From the NCBI GenBank assembly GCA_964405465.1, contig CAYONZ010000016.1, positions 7,528 to 71,527 of the forward strand: a DNA stretch of 64,000 bases, written 5' to 3'. The position numbers and the translations under genes were made by a program. The stretch is from CAYONZ01 sp964405465 (lineage in GTDB: Bacteria; Bdellovibrionota; Bdellovibrionia; Bdellovibrionales; JAMPXM01). Shown one piece after another: positions 26,376-34,639 of this stretch; within the stretch, counting starts at the first letter, position 1, and each line of letters opens with the position of its first letter. The notes beneath the pieces were generated by a model, which saw nothing but the letters and a program-made list of their open reading frames with translations, did no database searches and was not told where the DNA came from.

Positions 26376-28651
26376 AGCTACCAGTCTTTTTGAGAATCTA
26401 CAAAGAGCAACAGCTTGTTGGAGTGAAGCAACTTTCCGATCAACAAATTGTTGTCGGGCGGCAAGCCGGACTGCAAGTCACTCTCGAAGACGACTCGGTC
26501 TCGGTGATTCATGCCGCGATTGAAGAACGCGATACTGGTTTTTATGTTTGTGACCTTGGATCAGAGAAGGGCACGATTCTCAACGGGCAGGCCATTCTGG
26601 ATGAAAAAATCAATCCAGGTGATGTCATAACCATTGGTGTCTATCGAATTGAGTTTCAGTCTGGAATTCCAAAGTTCAAAGCACCGGGGGAAATCACGGG
26701 TGTTGGAATTCCGATTCCTCAGCCAGAAAGTGCAGCAGGTGTTGCGACTAGTCCAGCTGCGCCCTCTGCAGAAGAATCTTCTTTGGATATTGATTTAACA
26801 GTGGTGCGTCCGTCAGCGCCGATTGAGTCTTCTCAGGCTTCGGTCGCCGATATTGTTGCCGCAGAATCAGTGGTGACACAGCCAGAGCCCAAGTCTTTAG
26901 CGCAAGAACTTGGTGCGCCAGAACCTAGTGAACCACAATCAAATAGAACGCAGTTTAATATTCAAGTTCCGGAAAGATTTGAACGCGATGCTGGCGCAAA
27001 CATCATGCAGGCTTCGCCAGCATCTGATGTGGGCGTTCGCCCGTCAGTTGGAAAACTATCGTTGAAAAAGACAATTCCATCTGCAAAGACTTCGAAAGAG
27101 AAACATAAGGCACGAAAGACATTTGCGCCGCCAAGTCGTTACAATGATGTGCAAGAGTTTGTACGTCCGACTAAGGGAACTGTTGTTGAAATATTGGTTG
27201 CTTGGCGTGAGCGCGTGATTTCAACCTATCACTACACGCAAAAACAAACAGTTATGATGGGTTCTTCGCCCAAGGCTGACATTGTATTGCCAGTTGTGAT
27301 TTCAAAGCAACAAAGTGTGCCGATAGTTCGAATTGATTCACGTGCCGTAATATTTCTTTATCCCGAGATGAATGGCGAGTTGGTTCGCAATGATCAGAAA
27401 CAAAGCTTTTCTCAGTTGGCAAAATCGAATCGCATTCTGCGTGAGAAAAATTTTAATGCAATAGTTTTAGATCAAGGTGAACTGGCAAAGATAGAGCTTG
27501 GTGAGGGTGTTGCCATTTATGTTCGATATGTAGGTGATACACCTAAGCCGATAATGGCTCCTCCGATGGACTTTACTCCGACAGAAATTGGCGCCATGGT
27601 GATGGGTGTATTTTTGACTGCTGCACTTTGGCTGTATATGTCTTTTCAAAATCCTCCGCCGGAACTTCCAGGTAATGATGTGAATACCGAGCCGAGCTAT
27701 CACGCGTTGGTGATTTCGAAGCCACCGCCAACTCCGGCCCCACTTCCAGTCGTGACAGCTCCTCCAGAGCCAGAGCCGAAGCCGACACCGCCGCCAACTC
27801 CTGCACCAGTAGTGAAAGCCACTCCATCACCGAAGAAGGTTGAGGATCCAAAGGCAATCACCCAGGTGAAACGGCAAGAGCAAAAGACGAGAGAAACTCC
27901 TGGGGCCGCATCGAATCCAGCGAAGAGCGACAAAAAAGGCCCGAGCAAGATGACAAGTGTCAAGCAGGGGGGCGCGATCAAGACGACTGATAAAGAAGGC
28001 GCGCAAATGCAGACGGTGAAAAAGAATATCGAGAAATCGGGGCTCTTTGGAACCTTCGGTAAAAATGGTGCCAACGACAGAATTGACACTAGCTCCTCTG
28101 GAGCAGGAACCCTTGCTGGTGCCGCCAACCAAGCCTCTGGTAAGTCAGGCAATGCAGAAAATCGGCCTGGGCAGGGCTTGGGCTCGCAGTTCAAAGAGAC
28201 GGGAGTCGGCGGAACGGGTACAGCCATACAGGGGATTCCTGGAGTGAAGACCACGGGACGTGGCAGTGGGAATTCTGGTTATGGCACCGGTGGCCTCGGG
28301 TCGCATGCTGGAGTGAAACTCGTCGTAGGTGGTAATGAAGCCACTTTCTCTGGAAGCATCGATCGTGAGGCCATTCGCCGAGTGGTGAAGAGCAACGAGA
28401 ATGTCATTCAAAAGTGTTATGAACGATCACTTGATAAGAAGCGTGATATCTCAGGACGTGTTGTCATTGAATTTACCATCGGAGAGCAAGGCCGAGTACT
28501 GGGTGCCAAGGTTGCCAACAATGAGCTTGGCGATGATGGTTCGGTAGGGAATTGTATTGTGCTTCGGTTGCGGGAATGGAAATTTCCGGAACCACCAACG
28601 GATCAAGAGGTAACAGTTAAGTATCCGTTTATTTTTTCAACACCAAATTGA
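26372..28651 (+). CDS. gltG: FHA-domain, TonB-like energy transducer, GltG/PglI-like
   Basis: 759 residues from TTG 26372, coupled to the preceding gene. Residues ~5-95 form a cytoplasmic FHA domain (IVVGRQAGLQV, SVIHAAIEE, GSEKGTILNG). A linker rich in Ala/Pro/Glu/Ser follows, then a second FHA-like beta region (~270-390). One membrane helix lies at ~402-427 (GAMVMGVFLTAALWLYM). The periplasmic side starts with Pro-rich repeats (PPPTPAPLPVVTAPPEPEPKPTPP) and Gly/Ser-rich sequence. It ends in the AgmX/PglI-type TonB-like domain (~655-759: VIQKCYERSLDKKRDISGRVVIEF, WKFPEPP). It links the motor to the envelope complex; FHA input suggests phospho-Thr control. Confidence 0.85.
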   Translation: MKLPVFLRIYKEQQLVGVKQLSDQQIVVGRQAGLQVTLEDDSVSVIHAAIEERDTGFYVCDLGSEKGTILNGQAILDEKINPGDVITIGVYRIEFQSGIPKFKAPGEITGVGIPIPQPESAAGVATSPAAPSAEESSLDIDLTVVRPSAPIESSQASVADIVAAESVVTQPEPKSLAQELGAPEPSEPQSNRTQFNIQVPERFERDAGANIMQASPASDVGVRPSVGKLSLKKTIPSAKTSKEKHKARKTFAPPSRYNDVQEFVRPTKGTVVEILVAWRERVISTYHYTQKQTVMMGSSPKADIVLPVVISKQQSVPIVRIDSRAVIFLYPEMNGELVRNDQKQSFSQLAKSNRILREKNFNAIVLDQGELAKIELGEGVAIYVRYVGDTPKPIMAPPMDFTPTEIGAMVMGVFLTAALWLYMSFQNPPPELPGNDVNTEPSYHALVISKPPPTPAPLPVVTAPPEPEPKPTPPPTPAPVVKATPSPKKVEDPKAITQVKRQEQKTRETPGAASNPAKSDKKGPSKMTSVKQGGAIKTTDKEGAQMQTVKKNIEKSGLFGTFGKNGANDRIDTSSSGAGTLAGAANQASGKSGNAENRPGQGLGSQFKETGVGGTGTAIQGIPGVKTTGRGSGNSGYGTGGLGSHAGVKLVVGGNEATFSGSIDREAIRRVVKSNENVIQKCYERSLDKKRDISGRVVIEFTIGEQGRVLGAKVANNELGDDGSVGNCIVLRLREWKFPEPPTDQEVTVKYPFIFSTPN

Positions 28652-28679
28652 TTAGTTTTTATTTATTTAGGAGGACATA

Positions 28680-29354
28680 GTGGAACCAACAGCAATAGAA
28701 GCAGCAGCAGCAAGCTCGAATTTTTTTGTCGAGGCATTGCAAAGTAAAGAACCCGCGATTTACGCGATTTTTTTGATCGGAATATTGACGATCGGACTGA
28801 TCTTAGAAAGATTCATGGCGCTCTCTCGATACAGCATTGAAAAAACTGAATTCAACGACCATATTTTTGGCGCCGTCTTGCGTGGTGATATTCGTGGTGC
28901 GATCACTTTTTGCGATAGCAAACCAGCGCCTTTGACCAACACGGTAAAAGAAGGATTGATTCAAGTTTTGAATCATCGGCCAGATGAAGAAGTACAAGTG
29001 GCGATGGACGCATCAGTTCTCAGAGAGACTCCAAAGGTTGAAGGCTGGGTATCATTCTTGGCTGTGTTTGGAAACTTGTCGACACTAGCAGGACTCGTGG
29101 GAACAATCATGGGTATGATCACATCATTTCATGGTGTTTCCAAGATGGATGGTGCGCAAAAAGCAACCGAACTTTCAAAAGGTATTTCACAGGCACTTCA
29201 CTCAACAGCATTGGGTCTGATTGTGGCGCTTGTTGCGATTTTGGCTTACGGATATTTTCAAGTGCGCATTGGGCGTCTCATCAATGACATGGTGGAGAGC
29301 AGCATGCGTTTGATGAATGTTGTGGTCGCCAATCGCGAAAAAATGAAGGAGTAA
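28680..29354 (+). CDS. aglR: MotA/TolQ/ExbB-family proton channel, AglR-like gliding motor subunit
   Basis: 224 residues starting at GTG 28680 behind a perfect AGGAGG. Three membrane helices: ~20-42 (IYAIFLIGILTIGLILERFM), ~118-140 (VSFLAVFGNLSTLAGLVGTIMGMI) and ~165-190 (ALHSTALGLIVALVAILAYGYF). The conserved TolQ features LAGLVGTIMGMI and ALHSTALGLIVALVAI are present. With the two following ExbD/TolR-like proteins it makes a proton-driven motor in the inner membrane, matching Myxococcus aglR-aglQ-aglS in order. Confidence 0.9.
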   Translation: MEPTAIEAAAASSNFFVEALQSKEPAIYAIFLIGILTIGLILERFMALSRYSIEKTEFNDHIFGAVLRGDIRGAITFCDSKPAPLTNTVKEGLIQVLNHRPDEEVQVAMDASVLRETPKVEGWVSFLAVFGNLSTLAGLVGTIMGMITSFHGVSKMDGAQKATELSKGISQALHSTALGLIVALVAILAYGYFQVRIGRLINDMVESSMRLMNVVVANREKMKE

Positions 29355-29361
29355 TCCGATT

Positions 29362-29838
29362 ATGGCACAGGTCGAGGATAGCGGCTCCGGTCGTTCAGTT
29401 AATACAGAGCTCAACTTGGTTCCGTTCATCGATTTGATGAGTGTCTTGATCACCTTTCTGCTGGCTACAGCGGTTTGGTCACAAATTTCTATGATTCAAC
29501 TGGGTAGCTCGCTTTATGCAAAAAAACAGGACACGCAAACCACTCCTGAGCCACCGCCTCCGATGGCCGATATCCCCTTGCGAATTGATGTGAAAGATAC
29601 TTTTCTGCGAGTTGTGATTGGCAATGACAAGTTTGAAATTCCGAAGCAGTCGGGTGAATACGACTTTGCCAAAATGCGTGACAAGCTGAATGAAATTAAA
29701 AAAACCTATCCTGAAAAAGTGGACGCGGTGATCACAATTGATGATGAGGTCAAGTATGATTACTTGATTCGCGGTATGGATTCAATTTTGAAGTCTGGTT
29801 TTCCGTCTATTTCAGTTGCAACAGGAGGAGCTGAGTAA
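29362..29838 (+). CDS. aglQ: ExbD/TolR-family motor subunit, AglQ-like
   Basis: 158 residues. A short cytoplasmic N-terminus with ELNLVPFIDLMSVLITFLLATAV: the membrane helix carries the proton-binding Asp at residue ~24. The periplasmic domain (~70-158) has the TolR form (DIPLRIDVKDTFLRVVIGND, KTYPEKVDAVITIDDEVKYDYLIRGMDSI). It starts 7 bp after aglR and overlaps the next ATG by one base. Two different TolR-like subunits per TolQ-like protein is the Myxococcus AglRQS arrangement. Which one is AglQ and which AglS is assigned by order only. Confidence 0.85.
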   Translation: MAQVEDSGSGRSVNTELNLVPFIDLMSVLITFLLATAVWSQISMIQLGSSLYAKKQDTQTTPEPPPPMADIPLRIDVKDTFLRVVIGNDKFEIPKQSGEYDFAKMRDKLNEIKKTYPEKVDAVITIDDEVKYDYLIRGMDSILKSGFPSISVATGGAE

Positions 29839-30410
29839 TGGCTATCTTTGCTCCGGGCTATCGAGACCGGCACAATCGTCCTCGAGGAAAAGGTAAGCGA
29901 AGTGCGATCGCCGTATTATCTGTCACGGCAATGGTTGATATGTTCACTGTTCTGGCGATCTTTCTATTGCAGAATTACAATGCAACTGGCGAAGTCATTC
30001 AGATTAAAGAGAATGTTGAGCTTCCTAAGGCATCCGCAGTCAAAAATCTTTTACCTACCCAAGTGGTTGTGGTGTCGAAAGAAGGGATCTCTATTGAACA
30101 AGAGGTGTTGGCACCATTTTCTCAGGTGAAAGAACAGCACGAGTGGCTGATTCCTTCACTTCAGGTTCGCTTGCAGCAGCGATTTCAAGAGATCGAAGAA
30201 GGCACTAGTATGAAAAAGATTAAGAAAGCAATCGATGCAACTCGTCCAGATGTGGGCACTCCGGAGGATCATCGCAAGGTAACTGTCCAGGCAGATAAGT
30301 CGATTGATATGCTAACGATCAAAAAAGTGATGTACACCGTGCAAGAAGCAGGAGCGACAGAAATCAATTTTGCCGTGGTAAAAGATGGCGGAACCCCAGC
30401 GGTTCAATAA
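29838..30410 (+). CDS. aglS: Second ExbD/TolR-family motor subunit, AglS-like
   Basis: 190 residues. A basic N-terminus of ~30 residues (GYRDRHNRPRGKGKR), then a membrane helix with the proton-relay Asp in VTAMVDMFTVLAIFLLQNY. The periplasmic part is TolR-like with a longer middle insertion, and ends AGATEINFAVVKDGG. It overlaps the previous gene by one base and ends the gliding operon. The convergent GYF-PilZ gene ends 7 bp away. Confidence 0.85.
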   Translation: MAIFAPGYRDRHNRPRGKGKRSAIAVLSVTAMVDMFTVLAIFLLQNYNATGEVIQIKENVELPKASAVKNLLPTQVVVVSKEGISIEQEVLAPFSQVKEQHEWLIPSLQVRLQQRFQEIEEGTSMKKIKKAIDATRPDVGTPEDHRKVTVQADKSIDMLTIKKVMYTVQEAGATEINFAVVKDGGTPAVQ

Positions 30411-30417
30411 AAACTGT

Positions 30418-31134
30418 TTAGGCGGCCTTACTCATCGAGTTAGGTCCGATAAACTTTCTGACATAATCAAAAATAATCGACTGGGTTTCGGGGTGAATTG
30501 AAACAAATTTCAAACCGGCATGTCCACTTGATGTGACATAGACGACCGAGGCGCGCATGCGCATGGGTACCGAAATTTCTGGGCTTTTAATAAGAACATT
30601 TATCTCTTCACCGCGAATCAGAGAGCCAGCATCGTTCACACCTAAGCCGCCGATGCTGATCGACGCCGCTTTGGTGATAAGCGGATGCGCATCATCTGTG
30701 TCGCGCGTCACGACAACAGATCCCATGAGCGGAGCCCGCTCGTTTTCTCGGCGGCTCATGCCCAATTGCTCCATAGTTTCTGGCATTTCAAAGATACTCA
30801 ACCATTTCGGCATTCCGTTGGTCCAAAGGCGAACCTTGCTTAAATTCGAAACGCCACGAAGGTGAGCTAACATTTCTTTGTGTGTCAGAGGGCCGACACT
30901 CGACCCGGCCACATCAACGTACCAAACAGCAGTTGGGGCTTTTTGTTCTTCGACTTTTTTCATGTGTGTGAGCTGTGTCTCCCAATCTTTGATTGAAAGC
31001 CACTCGCGTTGGCCCTTCCACCATACAAAACTTGAAGATGGCACTTGGGCATCACGCACTTGTTGTTTGAGCTCGTCGGTAGAAAACGGCCCTGTCACGA
31101 CATCACTTGAGTAAACAAACCACATTTTCATCAA
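30418..31134 (-). CDS. Tandem GYF-like domains fused to a PilZ domain
   Basis: 238 residues with no signal or membrane segment, so cytoplasmic. Residues ~4-55 (MWFVYSSDVVTGPFSTDELKQ...VWWKGQREWLSI) and ~68-120 (WYVDVAGSSVGPLTHKEML...LWTNGMPKWLSI) are two GYF_2-type peptide-binding repeats. Residues ~128-232 form a PilZ domain with the RRENERAP arginine motif and SISIGGLG in place of (D/N)xSxxG, so one c-di-GMP contact is substituted. It is convergent with the gliding operon, 7 bp from its end. A GYF domain also occurs in the Myxococcus gliding protein GltJ, so a regulatory link is plausible but inferred. Confidence 0.8.
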   Translation of the reverse strand: MMKMWFVYSSDVVTGPFSTDELKQQVRDAQVPSSSFVWWKGQREWLSIKDWETQLTHMKKVEEQKAPTAVWYVDVAGSSVGPLTHKEMLAHLRGVSNLSKVRLWTNGMPKWLSIFEMPETMEQLGMSRRENERAPLMGSVVVTRDTDDAHPLITKAASISIGGLGVNDAGSLIRGEEINVLIKSPEISVPMRMRASVVYVTSSGHAGLKFVSIHPETQSIIFDYVRKFIGPNSMSKAA

Positions 31135-31250
31135 CTCACTTATCGGATTTCTAGTTTTGGACTTAAATGAAATCCATAGATCTCATGTCGGGAGCGCGAC
31201 ACTGTGTCTCTGAAGTGACCTGAGGTGCGGGCCGCTAACAACTAGACTTT

Positions 31251-31271
31251 GCTTCGACAAAGATCTAGTCT
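31251..31271. promoter_or_regulatory. Imperfect inverted repeat between divergent genes
   Basis: CTAGACTTTG and CAAAGATCTAG pair with one bulged base around a 6-base loop (about 31252-31278). The site is between the PilZ gene and lptC and could be an operator or an RNA hairpin. Confidence 0.35.
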
Positions 31272-31357
31272 AGCTGGGGATAGTGCGAGGCGACCGCTTC
31301 AATCGGTGGTAGACTGACAACAACAATGACTCAACATGTGGAGCAACGAAGACGTCG

Positions 31358-32419
31358 ATGAAGAGAAGTGCGATTATATTAGGATTACTGCTATTTATTG
31401 TGGCTGTTGAAATCTTGATTTTGGCACCTGACGAAATTGGCTTTCACCCTTATGAAGAGGATGTCGAAGTCAGTGAGGCTGCTCCGGAACCACCAACCAC
31501 CAATGAAGCTGGGCAGGTGATAAATAATTTTCATTTAGTTGAGTCTAATGGAGATACCAAAGAGTTTGAAGTTTGGGCGAAGCGCGCCCTTCGGCAAGAG
31601 GGAAATAAAGAGGAGGAGCAGGCCTCCTCTCAGGATGCAAAAAAACGGGAATCGGGCACCTTAACGCTCGATGAAATGCGAGTTCGTTTCTTTGGCAAAA
31701 ACGGTACAACTTATACAGTCAACGGAGATCATGGCATCGTCATGTTGGCTCGCAAAGATATGAAAATTTCTGGTCATGTACGTACCGAAACCTCAAATGG
31801 CTATGAGTTTGAAGCAGAGCAGGTGATGTATAATTCTGGCGCAAGACTTTTAAAGAGTCCTCAGTCTGTCAAAATGATGGGGCCGAAGTCACCTGATGGC
31901 GATCGCTTACTATTGACAGGTAAAGATCTCGTTGCTGATTTAAATACTAACGAAATGTTAGTTAAAGAAAACGTGCGGGCTCAGCGCAAAATCAAGGGAG
32001 ATCGCAATTTACTTATCACCAGTCAAAGTGCCGAATTTAGTGGTCGTTCCAACTATGCCCGCTTCTTGGGTGAAGTGGTGATTCACGTAGATTCAACGCA
32101 AATCACTGGGCCATCGGCACAATTCAATTACAAACCGAGTTCCGATGTGCTGGACTCGGTGGATGTGTTGGGTGGAGTGAAGGTGACCGATGTCGACAAG
32201 TTTGCAACTGCGAACCAAGTGAGTGTACAATTAGAGGACGATCGCTTTATTTTTCGAGGTTCTCCTCGGGTGGTTCAAAACGGCGATGAATTGAGTGGTG
32301 AAGAAATAGTGTTTCATGAAGGGGGCAAGCGGGTTCAGGTGCGCAAAGCTTCTCCTGGATTGCCTCCTATTGCGCCGCGAACTGAATTGCAACTTAAGAG
32401 TTTGGAGAAAAAACCGTGA
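31358..32419 (+). CDS. lptC: LptC-LptA fusion, periplasmic LPS-transport protein
   Basis: 353 residues, nearly the sum of LptC (~190) and LptA (~170). Residues 4-24 form one N-terminal membrane helix (AIILGLLLFIVAVEILIL). Residues ~45-185 look like LptC (VINNFHLVESNGDTKEFEVWAKRA, TVNGDHGIVMLARKDMKISGHV). Residues ~190-340 look like the LptA/OstA jellyroll (GKDLVADLNTNEMLVKENVRAQ, LSGEEIVFHEGGKRVQVRKA). Both bind LPS in the Lpt bridge from inner to outer membrane. It overlaps lptB by 4 bases. No separate lptA is present between it and lptB, which supports a real fusion. Confidence 0.8.
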   Translation: MKRSAIILGLLLFIVAVEILILAPDEIGFHPYEEDVEVSEAAPEPPTTNEAGQVINNFHLVESNGDTKEFEVWAKRALRQEGNKEEEQASSQDAKKRESGTLTLDEMRVRFFGKNGTTYTVNGDHGIVMLARKDMKISGHVRTETSNGYEFEAEQVMYNSGARLLKSPQSVKMMGPKSPDGDRLLLTGKDLVADLNTNEMLVKENVRAQRKIKGDRNLLITSQSAEFSGRSNYARFLGEVVIHVDSTQITGPSAQFNYKPSSDVLDSVDVLGGVKVTDVDKFATANQVSVQLEDDRFIFRGSPRVVQNGDELSGEEIVFHEGGKRVQVRKASPGLPPIAPRTELQLKSLEKKP

Positions 32420-33141
32420 GTGTTAAATTACGGGTAAAAGAAATCTCAAAATCCTTTAAGCAACGTAAAGTTGTGGATGGTGTGAGTTTTGAAATTGAAG
32501 CTGGGCAAGTGGTTGGGCTATTGGGGCCGAATGGTGCCGGCAAAACAACCAGTTTTTATATGACCGTTGGTTTGGTGTCTCCTGACTCAGGCGACATTTT
32601 GTTAGATGAGCGCTCCATTCGAACTATGCCGATGTTTCAACGCGCGCGTGTTGGCTTGAGCTACTTGCCACAAGAGGCGAGTGTTTTTCGACGACTCACT
32701 GTTCGCGAAAATATTCTTGTGGCCCTTGAAGCCCATGGGGTTTCTGGTACCGCTCGCAAAGAAAAACTCGAGAGTTTACTTGAAGATTTTTCGATCAATC
32801 ATATTCGCGATAGTTTTGGCTACGCCCTTTCGGGCGGCGAGCGCCGGCGGGTGGAGATTGCCAGGGCTTTGGCCGGTGATCCGAAGTTTATTCTCTTGGA
32901 CGAGCCGTTTGCTGGAATTGATCCGATTGCCGTCGCGGATATTCAGAATATTATTTTGGAACTTAAGCGACGTGGAATAGGCGTGTTGATAACCGATCAC
33001 AATGTGCGCGAAACCTTGGGAATTTGCGATTACGCCTACATTATGAAGGATGGTCGAGTCCAGGTTCAGGGCGAAGCGAACCAAGTTGCCAACTCTGAGC
33101 TTGCGCGAAAGTTCTATCTCGGCGAAAATTTTAAATTATAG
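32416..33141 (+). CDS. lptB: LPS export ABC transporter ATPase LptB
   Basis: A 241-residue cytoplasmic ATPase that powers LPS extraction with LptFG. Walker A GPNGAGKTT (~38-46), Q-loop LPQEASVFRRLTV, signature LSGGERRRVEIARAL, Walker B ILLDEPFAGIDP and the H-loop ITDHNVRE, all typical of LptB. The start is GTG at 32416, overlapping lptC by 4 bases. The order lptC-lptA-lptB-rpoN is the classic proteobacterial one. Confidence 0.95.
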   Translation: MSVKLRVKEISKSFKQRKVVDGVSFEIEAGQVVGLLGPNGAGKTTSFYMTVGLVSPDSGDILLDERSIRTMPMFQRARVGLSYLPQEASVFRRLTVRENILVALEAHGVSGTARKEKLESLLEDFSINHIRDSFGYALSGGERRRVEIARALAGDPKFILLDEPFAGIDPIAVADIQNIILELKRRGIGVLITDHNVRETLGICDYAYIMKDGRVQVQGEANQVANSELARKFYLGENFKL

Positions 33142-33175
33142 GGTAATTTTTTTTGAGGTTTTTTTAGGAGGATAA

Positions 33176-34633
33176 ATGGCAGTGGGTCTAAGGCAGTCTC
33201 TGAATTTATCGCAGACACTGCGAATGACACCGCAACTTCAGCAGGCAATTAAATTGCTTCAGCTCTCTCGTCTTGAGATGGAAACTGCCATACGCAAAGA
33301 ACTCGAAGAAAATCCGATTCTTGAAGAATTCGCAGAAGGCCCCGGAGAAGAAGGGGCGGCAGAAGCTGCGGCAAATGCCGAGCCCAATGCGAATAATCCT
33401 GATGCGCAGGAGATGAGTTCGAATCTACAGAAAGATCAAGACCCGCAAAAACAAGATGAATTTGATTGGGAGAATTACCTCGATTCAAGCTTCAAGCCGA
33501 CTCCAATGCAGGGATCCGGCAATGAAGAGATCATGAACTATGAGAACGTCATAACTTCTGAGCAAAGTCTTTATGATCATTTGATGTGGCAGGTTGGTTT
33601 GAGCGGCTTCAATGAGGAAGAAACAATTTTAGTCAGTGCGCTGGTCAGTTATATTGATGATGATGGCTATCTCAGCACACCACTGTCTCAGATCGCCCAA
33701 GAAGAAAATCTCAGTGAAGAGGATTTGGCATCGGTTATTCCATATTTGCAGGAGTTTGACCCAGCTGGCGTAGGGGCTCGTGATCTTAAAGAGTGCCTTT
33801 TGGTTCAAGCCAAGCATTTACAAGAAGACACTCACGACCTGGTCAATCTCATCAACAATCACCTGAAGGATCTTGAAAAGAAGAACTATGAGGGAATTGC
33901 CAAAGCGATGGGGCGCGATCTTGAGGATGTCATCGGAATGTGTAAAATTATTTACTCGATGGACCCCAAGCCAGGTCGGGCTTATATGCCCAATGACACC
34001 CATTACGTAACTCCAGACGTCTATGTTTACAAAGTTGGTGAAGAGTACATGGTGTCGTTGAATGAGGATGGCTTGCCTCGTCTGAAGATTTCGAATTTCT
34101 ATAAAAGTATGTTGGGAAAATCATCAGGTACCAATGCCAACACCCAAGAGTACATTCAAGAAAAACTGCGATCGGCAGTGTGGCTGATTAAGTCCATTCA
34201 TCAACGCCAACGAACGATCTATAAAGTGGCGGAATCGATTGTAAAGCATCAACAAGATTTTTTTGAAAAAGGCTCCGGTTTTATTAAGCCTATGATATTG
34301 CGTGATATCGCCAATGATATTGGTATGCATGAGTCCACAGTGAGTCGAGTGACTACGGCCAAGTATATGCATACGCCTCGCGGCATTTACGAGCTTAAAT
34401 ATTTCTTTAACTCCGGAATCAACACCTCAGACGGCGACTCTTTGGCGAGTGAGTCGGTGAAACTCAAGATCAAAGAGTTTGTTTCATCAGAAGATCCAAA
34501 GAACCCACTCTCAGATCAAAAAATCGTCGAAATGCTCAAGAAAGAGGGCATTCAGATCGCACGACGGACAGTGGCAAAATATAGAGATGTTCTAAAGATC
34601 TTGCCTTCTAGTAAGCGTAAAAAGTATTTTTAG
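33176..34633 (+). CDS. rpoN: RNA polymerase sigma54 factor
   Basis: 485 residues behind TTAGGAGG. Region I (1-~50) is Gln/Leu-rich (LRQSLNLSQTLRMTPQLQQAIKLLQLSRLE), the activator-responsive segment. An acidic region II follows (~55-120). The core-binding region III and the HTH (DIGMHESTVSRVTTAKYMHTPRGIYELKYFF) precede the RpoN box near the end, IARRTVAKYRDVLKILPSSKRK. A complete, canonical protein. It would work with the FHA-type activator at 10307 and with the sigma54-like promoter before hpf. Confidence 0.97.
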   Translation: MAVGLRQSLNLSQTLRMTPQLQQAIKLLQLSRLEMETAIRKELEENPILEEFAEGPGEEGAAEAAANAEPNANNPDAQEMSSNLQKDQDPQKQDEFDWENYLDSSFKPTPMQGSGNEEIMNYENVITSEQSLYDHLMWQVGLSGFNEEETILVSALVSYIDDDGYLSTPLSQIAQEENLSEEDLASVIPYLQEFDPAGVGARDLKECLLVQAKHLQEDTHDLVNLINNHLKDLEKKNYEGIAKAMGRDLEDVIGMCKIIYSMDPKPGRAYMPNDTHYVTPDVYVYKVGEEYMVSLNEDGLPRLKISNFYKSMLGKSSGTNANTQEYIQEKLRSAVWLIKSIHQRQRTIYKVAESIVKHQQDFFEKGSGFIKPMILRDIANDIGMHESTVSRVTTAKYMHTPRGIYELKYFFNSGINTSDGDSLASESVKLKIKEFVSSEDPKNPLSDQKIVEMLKKEGIQIARRTVAKYRDVLKILPSSKRKKYF

Positions 34634-34639
34634 TTTCTT

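Noticed and set aside
27700..28254. 184-residue minus-strand open frame
   Set aside because: It is antisense to the low-complexity Pro/Gly region of the GltG-like gene; such biased sequence often leaves the opposite frame open.
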